Source of the DNA: Takakia lepidozioides
Taxonomy: Eukaryota > Streptophyta > Takakiopsida > Takakiales > Takakiaceae
DNA: 64,000 nucleotides
NCBI GenBank assembly: GCA_030704615.1
Contig: CM060732.1
Location: forward strand, 50,139,053 to 50,203,052
Reading direction: 5' to 3'
Shown: piece by piece, positions 1 through 12,020 of the stretch
Position numbering within the stretch: the stretch's first letter is position 1
How the letters are laid out: every line of letters begins with the position of its first letter
Notes under the pieces: model-generated
Database searches by the model: none
The model's input: only the letters and a program-made list of their open reading frames with translations
What the model was told of the DNA's origin: nothing
Program-made: the position numbers and the translations under genes

Positions 1-660
1 CTTCTCTTTGGAGTCATCTTGAGCTTCTTGATGCTCTCCAAGTGGTTGCTTTTGTTGTCTTCAAGCCCTAGCCTATGTAGCTCCTTGGCTTTTCTTCCAC
101 AACATGCACCACCTCATACACAAGGAATGAACTTGCTTTTAGCTCTCCTCAAGCTTGAATTGGAAGCCACACTTGGAAAGCATGCTCCACACATGCGTCA
201 CTTGCTTGGTCAATCACTTGCTTCACCAAGAGCAATCTAAGAACTCATAGAACTAGCAAAAGCACTCCCTTCTAGCGCCGCCTTCGCTTGCTTCTTGTCA
301 ACCAAATGAAACCCCACTTGGCTTCATTTCACCATGGATAGAACAACCACTTCTTAGCTTCTCTTGAGCTACTCAATGCTCCTCAAGCTACCCTTGTTGT
401 ACTCCTTCTATGGTGTTTCCAACCCAAGCATGTGCCGCTCTTTGGTTTCTCTCTCACACCATGAACAAGTACTAGAGCTTGCTCTTGAAACCCTAGTGTT
501 TATCTTCTCCATATAAATATCCAAAATGTCCTAGTTAACTAGAAGTAGGTAATTCTAGTTAACCATGACTAAAACCATGACATGGTTATTAACCCGGGCA
601 ACAACCCGGATATAAGCTAACCTACCAGAAGGTTCTTGAAATTTGCGAATTACATGCAGA
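1..660 (-). repeat. LTR-like retroelement fragment (reverse orientation)
   Basis: Read on the minus strand, this stretch has the style of the two LTR-like sequences at 3736 and 44345: repeated phrases such as catgtgtggagcatg, GAGCTAAG-type purine-rich blocks and an AT-rich TATA-like stretch near 505-515. No coding sequence of a known family is visible. It may be a diverged, inverted copy of the same LTR family. Boundaries and assignment are uncertain. Confidence 0.3.
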
Positions 661-1650
661 ACAGGCCCGGCGGTTAGGGCTTGCGAGAGTGATCGGCAAG
701 AACCTTACCCGCCTCGGCTTCCGGCGATAGGACCCGTGTTGTTACCCGTGTTTATGGTTATGTTGCAACTCCTGGTATGAGCTTTCTGGTATCAATGTGG
801 GAGGGGATATTGTAGCAGCTTCGACATATATGGTAGGATTAGCATTGCCACAAACTGTGGATTTGAAGCTAGGCATTGAAGATAGGCAACAACATACTGA
901 GCTCCCTGGTGATCTGCAGATTGGATGTCGCAGCCCTTTGCCTTGAGGGCAGGGGGTCGGGACACAAGAGGAGCTGCCCCTATGGTGGGGGCAGTGGCAA
1001 CAATAGGTACGGGGGCTGAAGCACCCTTGAGTGCCCAAGGCTTTCAAGGAGGCGGAGGCGCTCACTAGGTGGAGCCCCGCACACCGGGTTGCGGTGGGGG
1101 TGGTTCCACGAGGGGTGGTGGTAGCTTAGTGGGTCTTAGTGGGGGTGGCATAGTACTCACCATGGGGTAGAAACCTTGTGGTGGGAGTCGTGGGGAGTCT
1201 TGGGACTCATCACGGTCCAATGGGGCCGTGGTGGGTGGGCCAAGACTCACCGTGACTCATCACCGGGAGTCAAGAGTCTTCGTGGTGGTTCGCCATAAAA
1301 TGACTGGGTTGTTTGTGAAACCCCCGCGGACAGTCACAGAAGTATATATAGGGAGTAGTAACCCCGAGAACGGTGCAAGCCCGTTGGTGACCCAAAACTA
1401 GTGAGTAAGCGTGCGAGCCGGAAAGCGACCAAGGTGTGGGGAGCTGCTCCGGACTGCCAACAACCAAAGGGAATTTCCACTAGGCCTGAATTGAGCGAGG
1501 GTCTTGTGGAGGAGTAAAGGGGGACCGTTATGTCCCGGTGAGCAGCTGAAGCTCCGAGTTGGCCCAGCGGCCAGTTTGGGAGTTAGGCGCGCGCATCAAA
1601 ACGAGTAATTATGACTTGAAGGGGAGCTTACCGAAATGAGGTGCGCGACA
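661..1650 (+). repeat. Probable 5' LTR/leader of a Ty3-type retrotransposon
   Basis: The right end is well defined. The sequence finishes in CGACA and is followed after two bases by a primer binding site, then by gag. A TATA element (gtatatatagg, about 1342-1352) lies some 300 bases before the LTR end, as expected for a U3/R junction. The stretch 1080-1270 is rich in GTGAC/GTGGTG phrases, resembling 5040-5280 inside the LTR inserted at 3736. The left boundary was not found. Confidence 0.5.
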
Positions 1651-1652
1651 CT

Positions 1653-1664
1653 TGGTATCAGAGC
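1653..1664 (+). other. Primer binding site (initiator tRNA-Met)
   Basis: TGGTATCAGAGC is the standard plant retrotransposon primer binding site, complementary to the 3' end of initiator methionyl tRNA. It sits two bases after the CA end of the LTR and 42 bases before the gag start codon. Confidence 0.85.
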
Positions 1665-1705
1665 TTAGAATTGAGTACGCGATCGTCCTTGAGATCGGCC
1701 TCATC

Positions 1706-3735
1706 ATGGGGTCGGGCAAGACAAAGCGAAAACGGAACGGCCCGAAAGATGATGATCCTGGTGAGCCCGGCGAGGGCGACGTGTCACCGAAGCGGTAATT
1801 GGAAGAGGCGATTCATGCTTCTAAAAGTGAGGCCACTCAAGAACAGGAGGAATTTTGGGAATTGGAGCCCGAGGACTTCCCGGAGGCTCCGCCAGACCAA
1901 CAGATGCCTCCCATGCCAACAGCCTTTTGGGAAGGGCTGTTGGCGCAGTTTGGCGGGACATTAAAAGACATGTTGAGGGTGGCTAATGCCACTTCCACTA
2001 AAGCAAAGTTTAAGGTGAAGCCTAAGGAACCCGGCACCTTCGAGGGCGTCCGAAATCGGAAAGCACTCAACACTTGGCTCTTGGAGCTGGAGCAGTACTT
2101 CCGGGCGGCCAAGTTGAGTGACGAGGATCGGGTGGAAGTGGCTCCCACCTATTTGAGGGGCTATGCTCAACAATGGTGACAGAAACGCCTTCATGACCAA
2201 GGTCCAAACCCAGAAACCTTGAGCTGGAGTGGGTTCAAGGAACTTATGAAAAGATAGTTTGTGCCTCTCAATGCGTCTTGGCTCGCCCGTGACAAGATGA
2301 GGAATTTGAAGCAAACGGATGACATTCGGGGATATGTTCAGGCTTTCAATGTGCTGTTGCTCGAAGTCATGGATATGGCAGAACTAGAAATGGTCTTCAA
2401 CTTTGTGGTGGGACTGGCCCCATGGGCCAGGCGGAAGTTGGAGGAGAAGCCACCTAAGACTTTGAACGAGGCAATTGAAAGGGCTGAATGTTTCTCGGAT
2501 ATCCCTAGGGGTGAAATGACGGCTTATGGCAGACAGAAGACAATCTTCGATGGAATGTGCTTTAATTGCGGGGAGCCCGGGCACATGGCCAAGAAGTGCA
2601 CAAAACCTCGACAATTGAACATGACTCGGGCGACCGCGGAGCTGTCCGAAGATTCCATCAGCCGCTTGGTGGAGGCGATAGTCGCCAAGACTTGCAAGGT
2701 AGGCAACTACTCTTGTGAGTTGTATCAGGAGACTGGTCCCTTACGTAAAGGGAGTTAGTTAATGTTCGTGAGTGGGATAATTTCCGGAACTAACGTGTCG
2801 TTGTTGGTGGACACGGGAGTGTCGCACTCCTTCATGACACCGGCAACGGCACGGAAGCTGGGGCTCCTGACAAGTGATGTGGGGGCCTCTATTGAAGTGC
2901 GTTCTGCCAAAGGAGAACCACAACTTGCGATGAGGTTGGCGTTCGATGTTCCTCTTCAGCTAGGAAGTTGGGAGGGACATGAGAACTTCACCATTTGCGA
3001 GATCGATGGAGTGGATCTCATTTTGGGGATGACCTTTTTAAGCAAATCCGGAGCGGTCATAGATGGCCGCAAGAGAGTAGTCACGCTACCGTGTGGGGAT
3101 AGTGGTGAAGTTTTACGGGTGTCGGAAACTCCCAACCGAGTGGGATGGCGAGTAAACCTGCTCACAGCAAAGGAGTGGATCGTGGAGGAGCCACACGAAC
3201 CCCAGTTTTTGTTGTACGTAAGACAAGTGGAAGGAGAAGTTGATAAGGAGCTGAGCCCAGATTGGATCAAGGGGATCCTGGAGAAATACCAGGATGTGAT
3301 GCCGGAGGATTTACCAAGCGGCTTGCCAGTGCGAATAGGAGATGACCACAAAATTGAGGTGATACCGGGATCGGAGCCGCCTGCCAAGGCGCCCTACCGG
3401 TTGAGCCACAAAGAGTTGGTCGAGCTGAAGGCTCAGCTCAAGGATCTAATGTTAGAGGGGTACATCCGGCCGAGTAAGTCACCTTACGGAGCCCCGGTGA
3501 TATTCGCAGACAAGAAGGATGAGACGTTGCGGATGTGTGTCGATTACAGGGCTCTGAACAAGGTAACTATAAAAAACCGGTACCCTTTGCCAAGGATCGA
3601 CGACCTCTTCGATCGGTTGGCAGGAACAAAGTATTTCAACCGGATCGATTTGCGTTCAGGCTACCATCAAATCCGAGTGGCGGAAGGAGATGAGGAGAAG
3701 ACCGCGTGTAAGACAAGATATGGTTCATATGAGTT
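1706..3735 (+). pseudogene. Ty3-type gag-pol, broken and truncated
   Basis: One reading frame runs from ATG 1706 to 3735 but carries four in-frame stops (TAA 1796, TGA 2177, TAG 2255, TAG 2756). Order of domains: charged N-terminus, gag domain (about 2010-2500), CCHC zinc knuckle (CFNCGEPGHMAKKC, about 2560-2601), aspartic protease with a DTGVSHSF active site (about 2809-2835), then the reverse transcriptase N-terminal half with the MCVDYRALN and [11 protein letters not shown] motifs. The reading frame is otherwise kept, so decay is mostly point mutation. The gene stops inside the reverse transcriptase, where an LTR begins at 3736; RNase H and integrase are absent. Non-functional, confident as to family. 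Confidence 0.9.
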
Positions 3736-5290
3736 TGTCAAGTTATTTTACCACTAGTGTGAAGTTAGCTAAGAAATAATTAGCTTGTATATATTGACAT
3801 TTGGGATTGACCCAAGTGTCAATCCAGGGGCCAATACATGTTTGGGCACCTGACGTTGTTATCTTCATGGCAGATCGCGGTGGGCTCATCTTTCTCGAGT
3901 TGAGCCTCACCGTGACTAGCTATGGCGTCGTAGTATGGTTTCCCCATGGCGTGGGGTGCACTTGGCTCGACTTAATATATGAGTGATATTTTTATGTGCA
4001 AGTATGTGAGTTTGAGAGAGCTTATATGCTTGTATCATTCCTTTCTTTATCACTCGAGAAAGATCAGCTCGAGTCTATGAGTGCCAGGTTCGAGTTAATT
4101 GTAGCACTTATGTTTTCAGATCATGAGAAGCGGTTCAGCCTAGAGTGCAGGGATTCGTGCATGAGCCTATCCAAAGCGAATAGAGTGCAAAGGCAAGCAG
4201 GTTGCAGGTTTGCAATGGATAGAGAAGCGGATAGCCTATGTTGAAGGGCGGTCAGTGTTGCATAGCTCAACGCTATGACAACTGAGTATGCGGTTCTGTG
4301 TGAAGCGGAGGAGATGTTGGCCACGAGTGGGCGAACTGTGGTCATCTTCTTCAGCTGCAGGCCAAGCTGAGGAGCTGCAGAAATATGGGCTACGCATGGG
4401 AAGCTAGCATGTTGCAGGTTGGAGATGATATGATCAGCTCTAGGTATTTCTGCCTGAAACTAGTTGTTGGGGGTAGATGAGGAGCAGCCGAATGGTGGAG
4501 CTGCGAGGGGATGCATCGCAGTCCGTTGGGAGCTTCAGCTCCAAACTCATGAAGAGGTATGAGTGAAGAGAGGGGGCAGGTCCCTCTTGTGTGCAAATCA
4601 GTGCACTTGTGAAACATGTGTTGAGTTGGAGTTTCAATCTGAAACTCAGCAGTGTAAGGGCTCTTGGAGTGTCAAGAGCGGGGAAGGAAGGGCAGCAACG
4701 AGGTGCCCTAGAGCCAAGGGATATGCATGAGAAGTGCAGGTGCACCAAGTTTGTAAAGGTGTGTATTTTCAGATTCGTTTTAGTGAGCTTCATGAAGAAA
4801 TGGAGCTTGTTGGGCAACATATTGCTTGCTTGTTGAGTTTAGGGTGCTTCTAGTGGGCCATGAGAGCTCAGGAGTGCAGGGCGACCGGGCTGATGGCTCC
4901 GCAGAAGCCATAGCTCAACGGCAACAGGTGCAGGAGCAAACCCCAGCTCGGGGAGAGCTCGGGAATGCGGGGGAACGCCTGGGAACGCCTTGAGAACGCA
5001 TGGGAACTCGTTGGGAGTTCCAGGGCACGCAGGGAACAGTGGCCGTGATGGGCCGTGGGGGTGGTATCACAAGATACCACGAGCCCAGGCCGTGACTGTT
5101 GACCGTGACCGTTGACCGTGACTGTTGGAAACCGTGGTGCGAACACAACGGGTGGGCACGGTGACCAGATCGTGGGGATGGCGGCCGTGAAGGCTCGTGG
5201 GAGTGGTACCACGGGGTATCATGGGGCAGCCCGTGGCCAACGAACGCTTAGGGCGGGCCGTGAGGAGTCGTGGCGGTTGGAGCCATGGAA
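3736..5290 (+). repeat. LTR-like insertion, copy A
   Basis: Begins TGTCAAGTTATTTTACCACT directly after the broken reverse transcriptase and shares its first ~240 bases closely with the sequence at 44345. That shared part includes the phrases ccaagtgtcaatccagggg and ccatggcgtggggtgcactt. Weaker matches continue for more than 1 kb. It starts with TG and contains no gene. The right end is not fixed; 5040-5280 is a GTGAC/CCGTGG-rich block. The gypsy gene does not resume afterwards, so this is a nested insertion with secondary loss, or an LTR with part of its internal region. Confidence 0.6.
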
Positions 5291-5307
5291 GGCCGCGAAC
5301 AGCCAGA

Positions 5308-5325
5308 GTGGAAAAATAAAATAAA

Positions 5326-5357
<32 letters not shown>
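5308..5357 (+). repeat. A-rich (AAAAT)n microsatellite
   Basis: Run of AAAATA/AAATA units ending the GTGAC-rich block of LTR copy A. It could be a simple expansion or an old poly(A) tail. Confidence 0.8.
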
Positions 5358-5358
<1 letters not shown>

Positions 5359-5960
5359 CACTCGTTTCGTGGGACCTTGATAGGGAAGCTGGGCTCTGTA
5401 GAACAATGGTTTTGAGCTAGCTGATCCGGCAGAAAAGTCGGAATTGCCTCTTTGTTGCATTTTAACAAAGGGGATTACTTCCCTGCAAGTAATATTTTCG
5501 GGTTTTCAGCCCAATTCTTAACTATGGGGGAGACCAGCCTGCAGGTTATTCCTTTGGACAGAATGTTGTTGGGGCCTATATGTACCTCTATTTGCTCCAT
5601 TTTTTAACCTTCAGTGAACGGCGTGGTTTCCTAAGGTGGTTCCATTCTGAGGAATGGTTGGTGGACATAAGGAGGCACTGGCGGACCCTATGGAGGCTTG
5701 CATGGGGCCTTAGAGGCCAAGTTTCATGAGCTCGTGGAGGGCGGTTTGAGGAGTGTCTACATGATGCCCTCATGGTCATGCAAGTGAGAGAAGAGAGGAA
5801 AAAAGAGGGTGTTGGGATGAGAGCGTGCTGGGGATAGGCATTGCTTTAGCTTCCATTCCTCGTAGCTTTCCACCTTCTCTGTAAGCCGAGACCTTTCCGT
5901 AGGTGGAGGCAAGAGTCAGTTCGGGTTTGGGCTGGGTTGCAAGAGCGACAACGACGCTAC
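5358..5960. other. Noncoding, retroelement-like
   Basis: No open frame of a known family was seen. The sequence has the texture of LTR or leader DNA (purine-rich blocks, ggagggcggtttgagg and the like). No splice-like or coding structure can be supported. Confidence 0.4.
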
Positions 5961-5961
5961 C

Positions 5962-6120
5962 GCGTGAGCGTGCGCTCACGCTATGCTGACATGGCGTGAG
6001 CGTAGGGGACCAGCAGCTCATGTGGCGTAAGTGTCGGCTCACACTGACGTGGTGTGAGCGTGAGGGTGATGTGGCGTGAGCGTGCTGACATGGCAGTGAA
6101 CAACGTGATGTGGCAGTCAT
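5962..6120 (+). repeat. TGAYRTGGCGTGAGCG repeat cluster (possible subterminal repeats)
   Basis: A perfect inverted repeat CGTGAGCG-TG-CGCTCACG occupies 5963-5980. It is followed by six imperfect copies of TGAYRTGGCGTGAGCGTG at about 5985, 6017, 6043, 6065, 6084 and 6104. The cluster lies just outside the decayed transposase (ends 6390), where subterminal transposase-binding repeats of a DNA transposon would be expected. A CACGTG-rich stretch and CCATGTCAACAG (about 6176-6188) follow. The role is inferred from position only. Confidence 0.5.
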
Positions 6121-6389
6121 CATGCCTACGTGGAAGTCCACGTGTCCACGTGGGATTCGGCCAACGTGGCGGACGCCATGTCAACAGAAACATGTAGGTC
6201 TTATAACCGAGGCACCTGTTGCCGTGGCATTCATTCAGGGTAATTAGAATACGAAAACACCGGAAATGGGAAACCGGAAACAAATCCACGCATGCTTATC
6301 CATCCCATTTATGTTGCATTGATCACACTATTAAAATGGCACACATTCATCAGTTGTGGAAATTGAATTGGACGAAAGTCAGCTTCTTC

Positions 6390-9300
6390 CTATGTGCTTT
6401 TATCCCGCTGCATAAGTGTATTCACCTCGTTGAAACTCATGGTGGCCTGGTGAATGAAGATGTCGGGTTTGGGATCACAAATCATTCTGTTCAAGAAGAT
6501 AAAATAAAGATGTTTGCAGGGTACAAATTTGCCTCTCTTTCCCAAACTTGTTGAAAGCATGCCAACAAAATCAGGACAGGTGCAGTTGGGGAAATTTGAA
6601 ACTGTGATGTCATAGAATCTGTCATGGATAGCAGATGTAGAGGTCATCATAGTGTAGATCCGACCATACCCGGGATCTGCAACTTCCGTAGTGCCTACAA
6701 CACGTCCTAGAAGCATTCGAGCGGATTCCACCTTGCCGAAGTGCTCGGCAGTTGGAGGGAAACGACGTACTACCTTCCTATTTCTTTTTGTTGGCCATGC
6801 ATCTGGGTTGGCTGGTGGCACTCTAGAACTTCCTGAAGTGGAAGCACTTGCACGCACAGAGGCTTCTCGCTGAAGGGAGAACCCTGCCTCCTCCAACATT
6901 GCAATCTCCTAACTTGTGAGATGTGTCCCCACCTTGACTGGCCAAACGGTCGGTGGAGGAGGCTTCATGACCACTGATGGTCGCACGGTCCCATGCACGC
7001 ACCTACCACAGTTGTCAGCGCAGACCCAGAATTTATGGTTTTTCGCCTCTGGCTGCCCATAAGGTTGGAACAAACCGTTGAAGGTCGGTGCTGGAGTGCA
7101 GGCACTGCCTCTGGATATGAAGGACTTGCACTTCTCACGATTGGTGGCTCTGATTGCGGAGCACTTCACTCGAGACCCAGCTCTCGTGCGTTCTATATGC
7201 CACACTTCATCGGAGCAGGTGGACTCCACCACATGCGAGAGCAAGTTCGATTCATTGAGAGTAGGAGATGTTGGCGTACTTTGTGAGAAACGTTGCTCCG
7301 CACTGGATATTCCAGAGACGAACCTCTCATGTAATGGAACACGCGGAATGGAGAAGTTGTCCTTGTCCGCCCTGTACGAGTCTGCATCCGACCCAGGAGG
7401 GGTGTTCAATTTCCGTTTACAGGACCCGAATCTCTCCTTGCCCTCCAGATGAGGAATTCTGGACACTAGAGGAGTTCCCTCCGCACACATGCTGACAGCT
7501 CTGGCAATCTTGTTTGGATCCCCCGATCTTTTTGCAGCTCACAACATCAACTCAGACTTGTCAGGGCCTTTGCCACCAATGCCACCCCTCAAGAAATCGC
7601 GATATCTCGTTTGTTGCTGCAGAGCTCGGATGAGATCATCTGCCGTCGCCAGATACAAATCCCGTCCCCGCTTTCCAGACTGCTGCAACCATGCATTGTG
7701 CACTGTTTCCGCTCGATTGCAAGAGGGCATGTCCGCCATCTACTCAATTGACAAGTGCTGCAGAAAAGGGAAAACACACATCAGGACAGACAGGTACACC
7801 CCATGACAACAGACATGATTGGAAATGCATACAAAGCCAATGAGAATACATGATCTGAAATTCAGGTACCGTTGTCATGCATGCTCCCCATTGTCTGTAC
7901 CGGAAGTGCCAAAATGCTAGCCAGTCTTCCAGCGCTCTTATACTGTCTTCTGATACAGCCCCAGATGAGAACCACCAAGCACGAATCGACTGGAACAAAG
8001 TATTCGCCTCCACCATGCTTTTGGCATCTTTGTACTGTTTGCATAGTTTAGGATGAATCGCCCGCATGTCCGGTCTGATGTCTGCCTTGGTATGTTTCTC
8101 AAGGGACTGCGTCCAATGGAAAAGACATGTTCGCTCTCTTCCTGGCATTGGCACTTTTGGATCTCCTGAGCCGAACACAATGCGAATAGCATTGAAATTC
8201 GCTTGAGCACTGTCGGCCATAAAACCAGCGAAATTTGGGGATGGGACACCATGGGATGCCATCGCGCGAATGAGACATCTCCACATAAGCTGCTGCGACT
8301 CCGCATCCTTCGATTGCATGTCACACACTGCAATAGACATGACTCGCTGGTAGAAAGGATCGTAAACATGGCACACCATTGTTGTCCAGTCTTTCACTTG
8401 TTTGACGTGATCAAACATAAGGAAACAATTCTGCAGATCGCCATCTTTTTGCATGTGCTTGACAAGGCTTACTCCGCTGCCCTCCCCTTGTGTTGACATT
8501 TTGAAATTGTACACTTTGTTGGATCCTTGACCTGGGAACACGCTGTCTTGGATGTAGTCGTACATGCTCCGAGATTTCAATTCCAAAATGTTATCAATAT
8601 ACCCTCTGTTTGCAGAGCCCATCCTCAATGCATTCACCTGGTTTCTAATGTTCGGTGAGCTCAAGGTTGAGAAGTGATCCATAACATTGTCCAAGGCATG
8701 CCCGTCCAGCTTCCTGCCCACAGAGTCCCCTACACTCAGAATATGGCTTTCCAGGAAACTCTTGCTTGCTCCAAGCACAATTGCGGAGGTGGTGGCTGTT
8801 GGATTGCTCTCATACTCCTGTCTTATCAACTTGGACACTGTTTGAACACTCTCCCTGCAATCCCCCTTCGCCACAAGATGGTTGTGGAATCCGAAATGTA
8901 CACAGGCTCTAGTCATGTTTTTCAAACGGTGAACAACATAGTACTTGCGTGCTGCACACATTGCAAACGAAAGTGTTGGAATTTGGAGGTGCCTCACCGG
9001 GTTTGAATGGATTTTTGGCGACACCCTCCCACTCGCACTGGTTGTGAACCTTGAACCGTTGGAAATGCCTACAATTCAAATTCTCGCACATGAGGTGCCC
9101 ATTGCACAGCCTTCTTCGGAAGACGAGGTTGTCATGATTTTGAATATTGGATGTCTTCGTTCTGCACCACGGGTGTCCATCTCCTCTCTTGTCCATTCCC
9201 TGCATGAGGCTAGTGACGGGTCCATCCTGCCCAGGTGGAGGTAGCTCGAAGACGACATCCCCATCATAAGCATTCGGCAGGAACTCCACACACTCAATAG

Positions 9301-9836
9301 GGACTGTGTCCCAATCAATCCCCCGCAATTCACTCTAGAAACCGGGCATTCCTCCCATTGACTTCAGTTTAGGAATGATACTGATAAGGTGTGTCACTTC
9401 CGGTTTGACGACAGGCGGTGTTTGCACATAAATTGGGATGTTGGGAATGTCCTCGGCGCTCAACTATTGGGGTGGAAGTAGTGGTCTCCGTCTTCACGAC
9501 GATATTCCTTTTGTCTTGAGCAACAGAACCAGCTGTTCCCGGGGAGACATACGAACCATTGGACTGCCGCCGATGAGCTCCGACGACCCTGTATCTTCCT
9601 GGAGGCACTCTTCACTGACTCACAAAAGAATTATCATCCGGTTTCTGAAATGAGTACTTGATCAACTTCCCATGCACATCGTAGACCTCTTTTTCGAGGA
9701 AAACAATGCCAATCTGGTACTCGAAACGCGTTGCCAGGAGATGCTCCTGCGCAATTGCGTAACCATTGGAATCAGCATCCTTCGAGAAAGGGACAGGCTT
9801 CTCCGTAGAGTAAAACTCCGCTTCAGCCGAACCCAT
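6390..9836 (-). pseudogene. Decayed GCM-like zinc finger / DDE / SWIM transposase
   Basis: Read from ATG 9836 (accATGG context) downward. The N-terminal part has a TGA at about 9609. Next comes a Cys/His-rich zinc finger of GCM/WRKY type (about 9180-8880; WCRTKT, CENLNC, CNVC, HFGFHNH) broken by a frameshift near 8945. Then a DDE-type catalytic region (LMFDHVK; GFMADSAQANFNAI; CLFHW) runs to 7870. A clear GT-AG intron, 7758-7869, joins it in phase to a segment with TRAECVH-like NRAETVHNAWL. In-frame stops follow at about 7743, 7536 and 6906. The last exon holds a SWIM zinc finger (CTC then CKHLYF, about 6500-6600). Layout matches MULE-like or KDZ-like plant transposases of about 1,100 residues. 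Not functional; the superfamily placement is inference. Confidence 0.75.
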
Positions 9837-10452
9837 GGTGGAGGACGACTAATTCCGAGGTAGACGGAGCTCGAAAGTGGAGAGGCCCACGACTCCCGTG
9901 GATATCTTTCATCAATACATGACAGACAGTTAAAGGGTCCTTGAAGAACAGTTGTGTAAACAGTTGCTAAAACAGATGTGAAACAGTTATGTGCCTGCCC
10001 ACACCCAGTGCAAAAGACGGCTAAGTTGGAAAATCTGGGATATGTAATGTTTTCAGGCACGTGGGCCCAGACATTGCATTCATAGCACGGCTGCCAGAAT
10101 GGGTGCAGAACCAATGAGAAAATCTGAACCGCCGGAATGCGAAACTCAACTTGCACATGTATGGACATCGAATCCAGGGTATGGCCATACGGACACAAGA
10201 GGTGACGGCGTCCAGTGCCAAATGCACAAATGTTTCTGTGCTACGTGGACACGTGTGAGGTGAACCCATGCATAACCGTCGCGAGTGTTGCCCTGCTTGC
10301 ATCCCCTCGCACAACGTTTTTGGGCCCAACAGACCCTCATTTTCAAGCTGGAGACTAGTAGGAGACTCAGTTCCCACCGAGAGAGCGGCAGACGTAGAAG
10401 GCAGTTTTTTTTTTTCACCTCAGTGCGAGAGAGGAAGAGGGCGAGAGAGAGA
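9837..10452. promoter_or_regulatory. Divergent intergenic region between the two transposon genes
   Basis: About 600 bases separate the ATG of the minus-strand transposase from the ATG of the plus-strand partner gene, so the two start head to head. No coding sequence is visible. A T run and a GAGAGAGA purine stretch (about 10405-10450) sit directly before the partner start codon. It is likely a shared promoter region; no specific motif can be assigned. Confidence 0.4.
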
Positions 10453-10796
10453 ATGAGAGGTCGCAAGCTTGAGTTGACACTGCAAGAGATAGCAGAGGAG
10501 AGCTTGGCCCTGGAAGCAGAACACATGACGGCGCAGGACCAGGTGGTCGGAGCTGCCGAAGGAGGGGATGAAATACCATCAGATAGCGACACAGAGGATA
10601 TGGACACAGATAAGCCCGACGCTGTTGCTAAGGAGCCCATGCCAAAGGGGAAGAGTGTTGTTGAGAAGAAGGCGACTCCGAAGAGGAAGCAAGCTGCGCA
10701 GACCTCCATTGCCGCTGCAACCAAGGCTTTAGGGAGTGCACCCCCGAAAGCACCGCAGGTTATGATCTTCCTTCCAGTATTCTGCTGCAGTTTGAA

Positions 10797-11575
10797 GGGC
10801 ATGAAATTGCGTGCGCTGACGCATGCAATTTCATGCCCTGCATTATTGTCTTTTTCCACTTCAAAGTGGAGTGACAGACATCAACATGGGCTACATAGCA
10901 GGGCCTTTGAGAGCACCTCCTGAAAATTGCGTGCGTCAACGCACGCAATTTCTGGAGGTGCTCTCAAAGCTACTTTCTGCACTCAGCATCTCTAAATGGA
11001 GCCATCAATAGAGGGAGATGGGCTGCATTATTCGTTTACTGATATCAGCTACAAAAATCTCTGAATGTCCCTAAAAGAAACCCCAGAAATTGCGTGTGTC
11101 AACGCACACAATTTCGGAGGGTGCTCTTAGGGACACGCAGAGCTCTAAACAGATCTGACGAGAAACTCTTCATTGCACCCTCCGAAACTGTGTGCGTTCT
11201 CTGAAGGACATTCTCCTGAGTATCGGTCTGTCATTTTTGAGATCAATGCACATGCGTATCTTGAAGTTGAAGAGATGATGTACAGTTTGTAGAGGCTTCA
11301 GAAATGCGTCCGTCAACGCACTCAATTTCAGAGGGTGCTGTTATGGACATCCAGAGCTCTAAACAGATCTGAAAGGTCGAATGTGTGAGCACAAGAAGAT
11401 CGTCTTATATCCACGAGAGACACTTCAGAGAACCCACCGAAATTATGTGCGTTGACGCACGCAATCTCTGGGTTAGTACTTAAGCACAGTCTCTTGCGTA
11501 TGGGTCTCTCATTTTTTTAAACAATGCACATGCATAGTCTGTAGAGGCATCAGAAATGCGTGCGTCAACGCACTC
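10797..11575. repeat. Array of GAAATTGCGTGCGT-CA-ACGCACGCAATTTC palindromes in an intron
   Basis: Near-perfect inverted repeats recur through intron 1 of the partner gene. The copy at 10797-10838 has 20-base arms with two mismatches. The copy at about 10924-10951 has perfect 13-base arms (AAATTGCGTGCGT / ACGCACGCAATTT) around CA. Further copies lie at 11086-11115, 11301-11329, about 11440-11468 and about 11551-11577, with a half copy near 11185. From 11086 the palindromes sit in a diverged ~215-245 base unit, which also repeats agctctaaacagatctga and a tctgtcattttt...aatgcacatgc phrase. Confidence 0.85.
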
Positions 11576-12020
11576 AATTTGTGACATTGCTTTTACATGG
11601 AGAATTTTTCTATTTCAATGCAGGCGAAGAAAAGGAGAGGTGTTCCCCTGGAGATGGATGAAGACGAAGAGCACGAACTTGTTGTTGTAGAGGAGGAAGG
11701 CGGTGGCAGACCATACCAGGACAGGGCAAAAGATCTGTTGTTGTTCTCGAAAGTGAACTCTGCCCAAGTCATCAAGACCATGGGCGTTCCTGGGGGCAAA
11801 TTAATGATCCCATTGTGCAGGTTGATCTCGATGTCGTTCGTCCGACCAGCACTCACGAATGACATTGCAAAGAAGGGGCCCACGTAGGTACTCTGAGACG
11901 GTGGGCACCATTGAGTTGGATGATTTTATCCAAGAGTTTGATAGTTGGTGACTTGCAGCAAATACGCAATCCACAACTGTTTACGTCTTTCGTGGCATGG
12001 AAGGGGCTGTTTCAGCACCT

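Noticed and set aside
10405..10452. T run plus GAGA stretch as a defined core promoter
   Set aside because: Low-complexity sequence only; no TATA or initiator could be placed with confidence.
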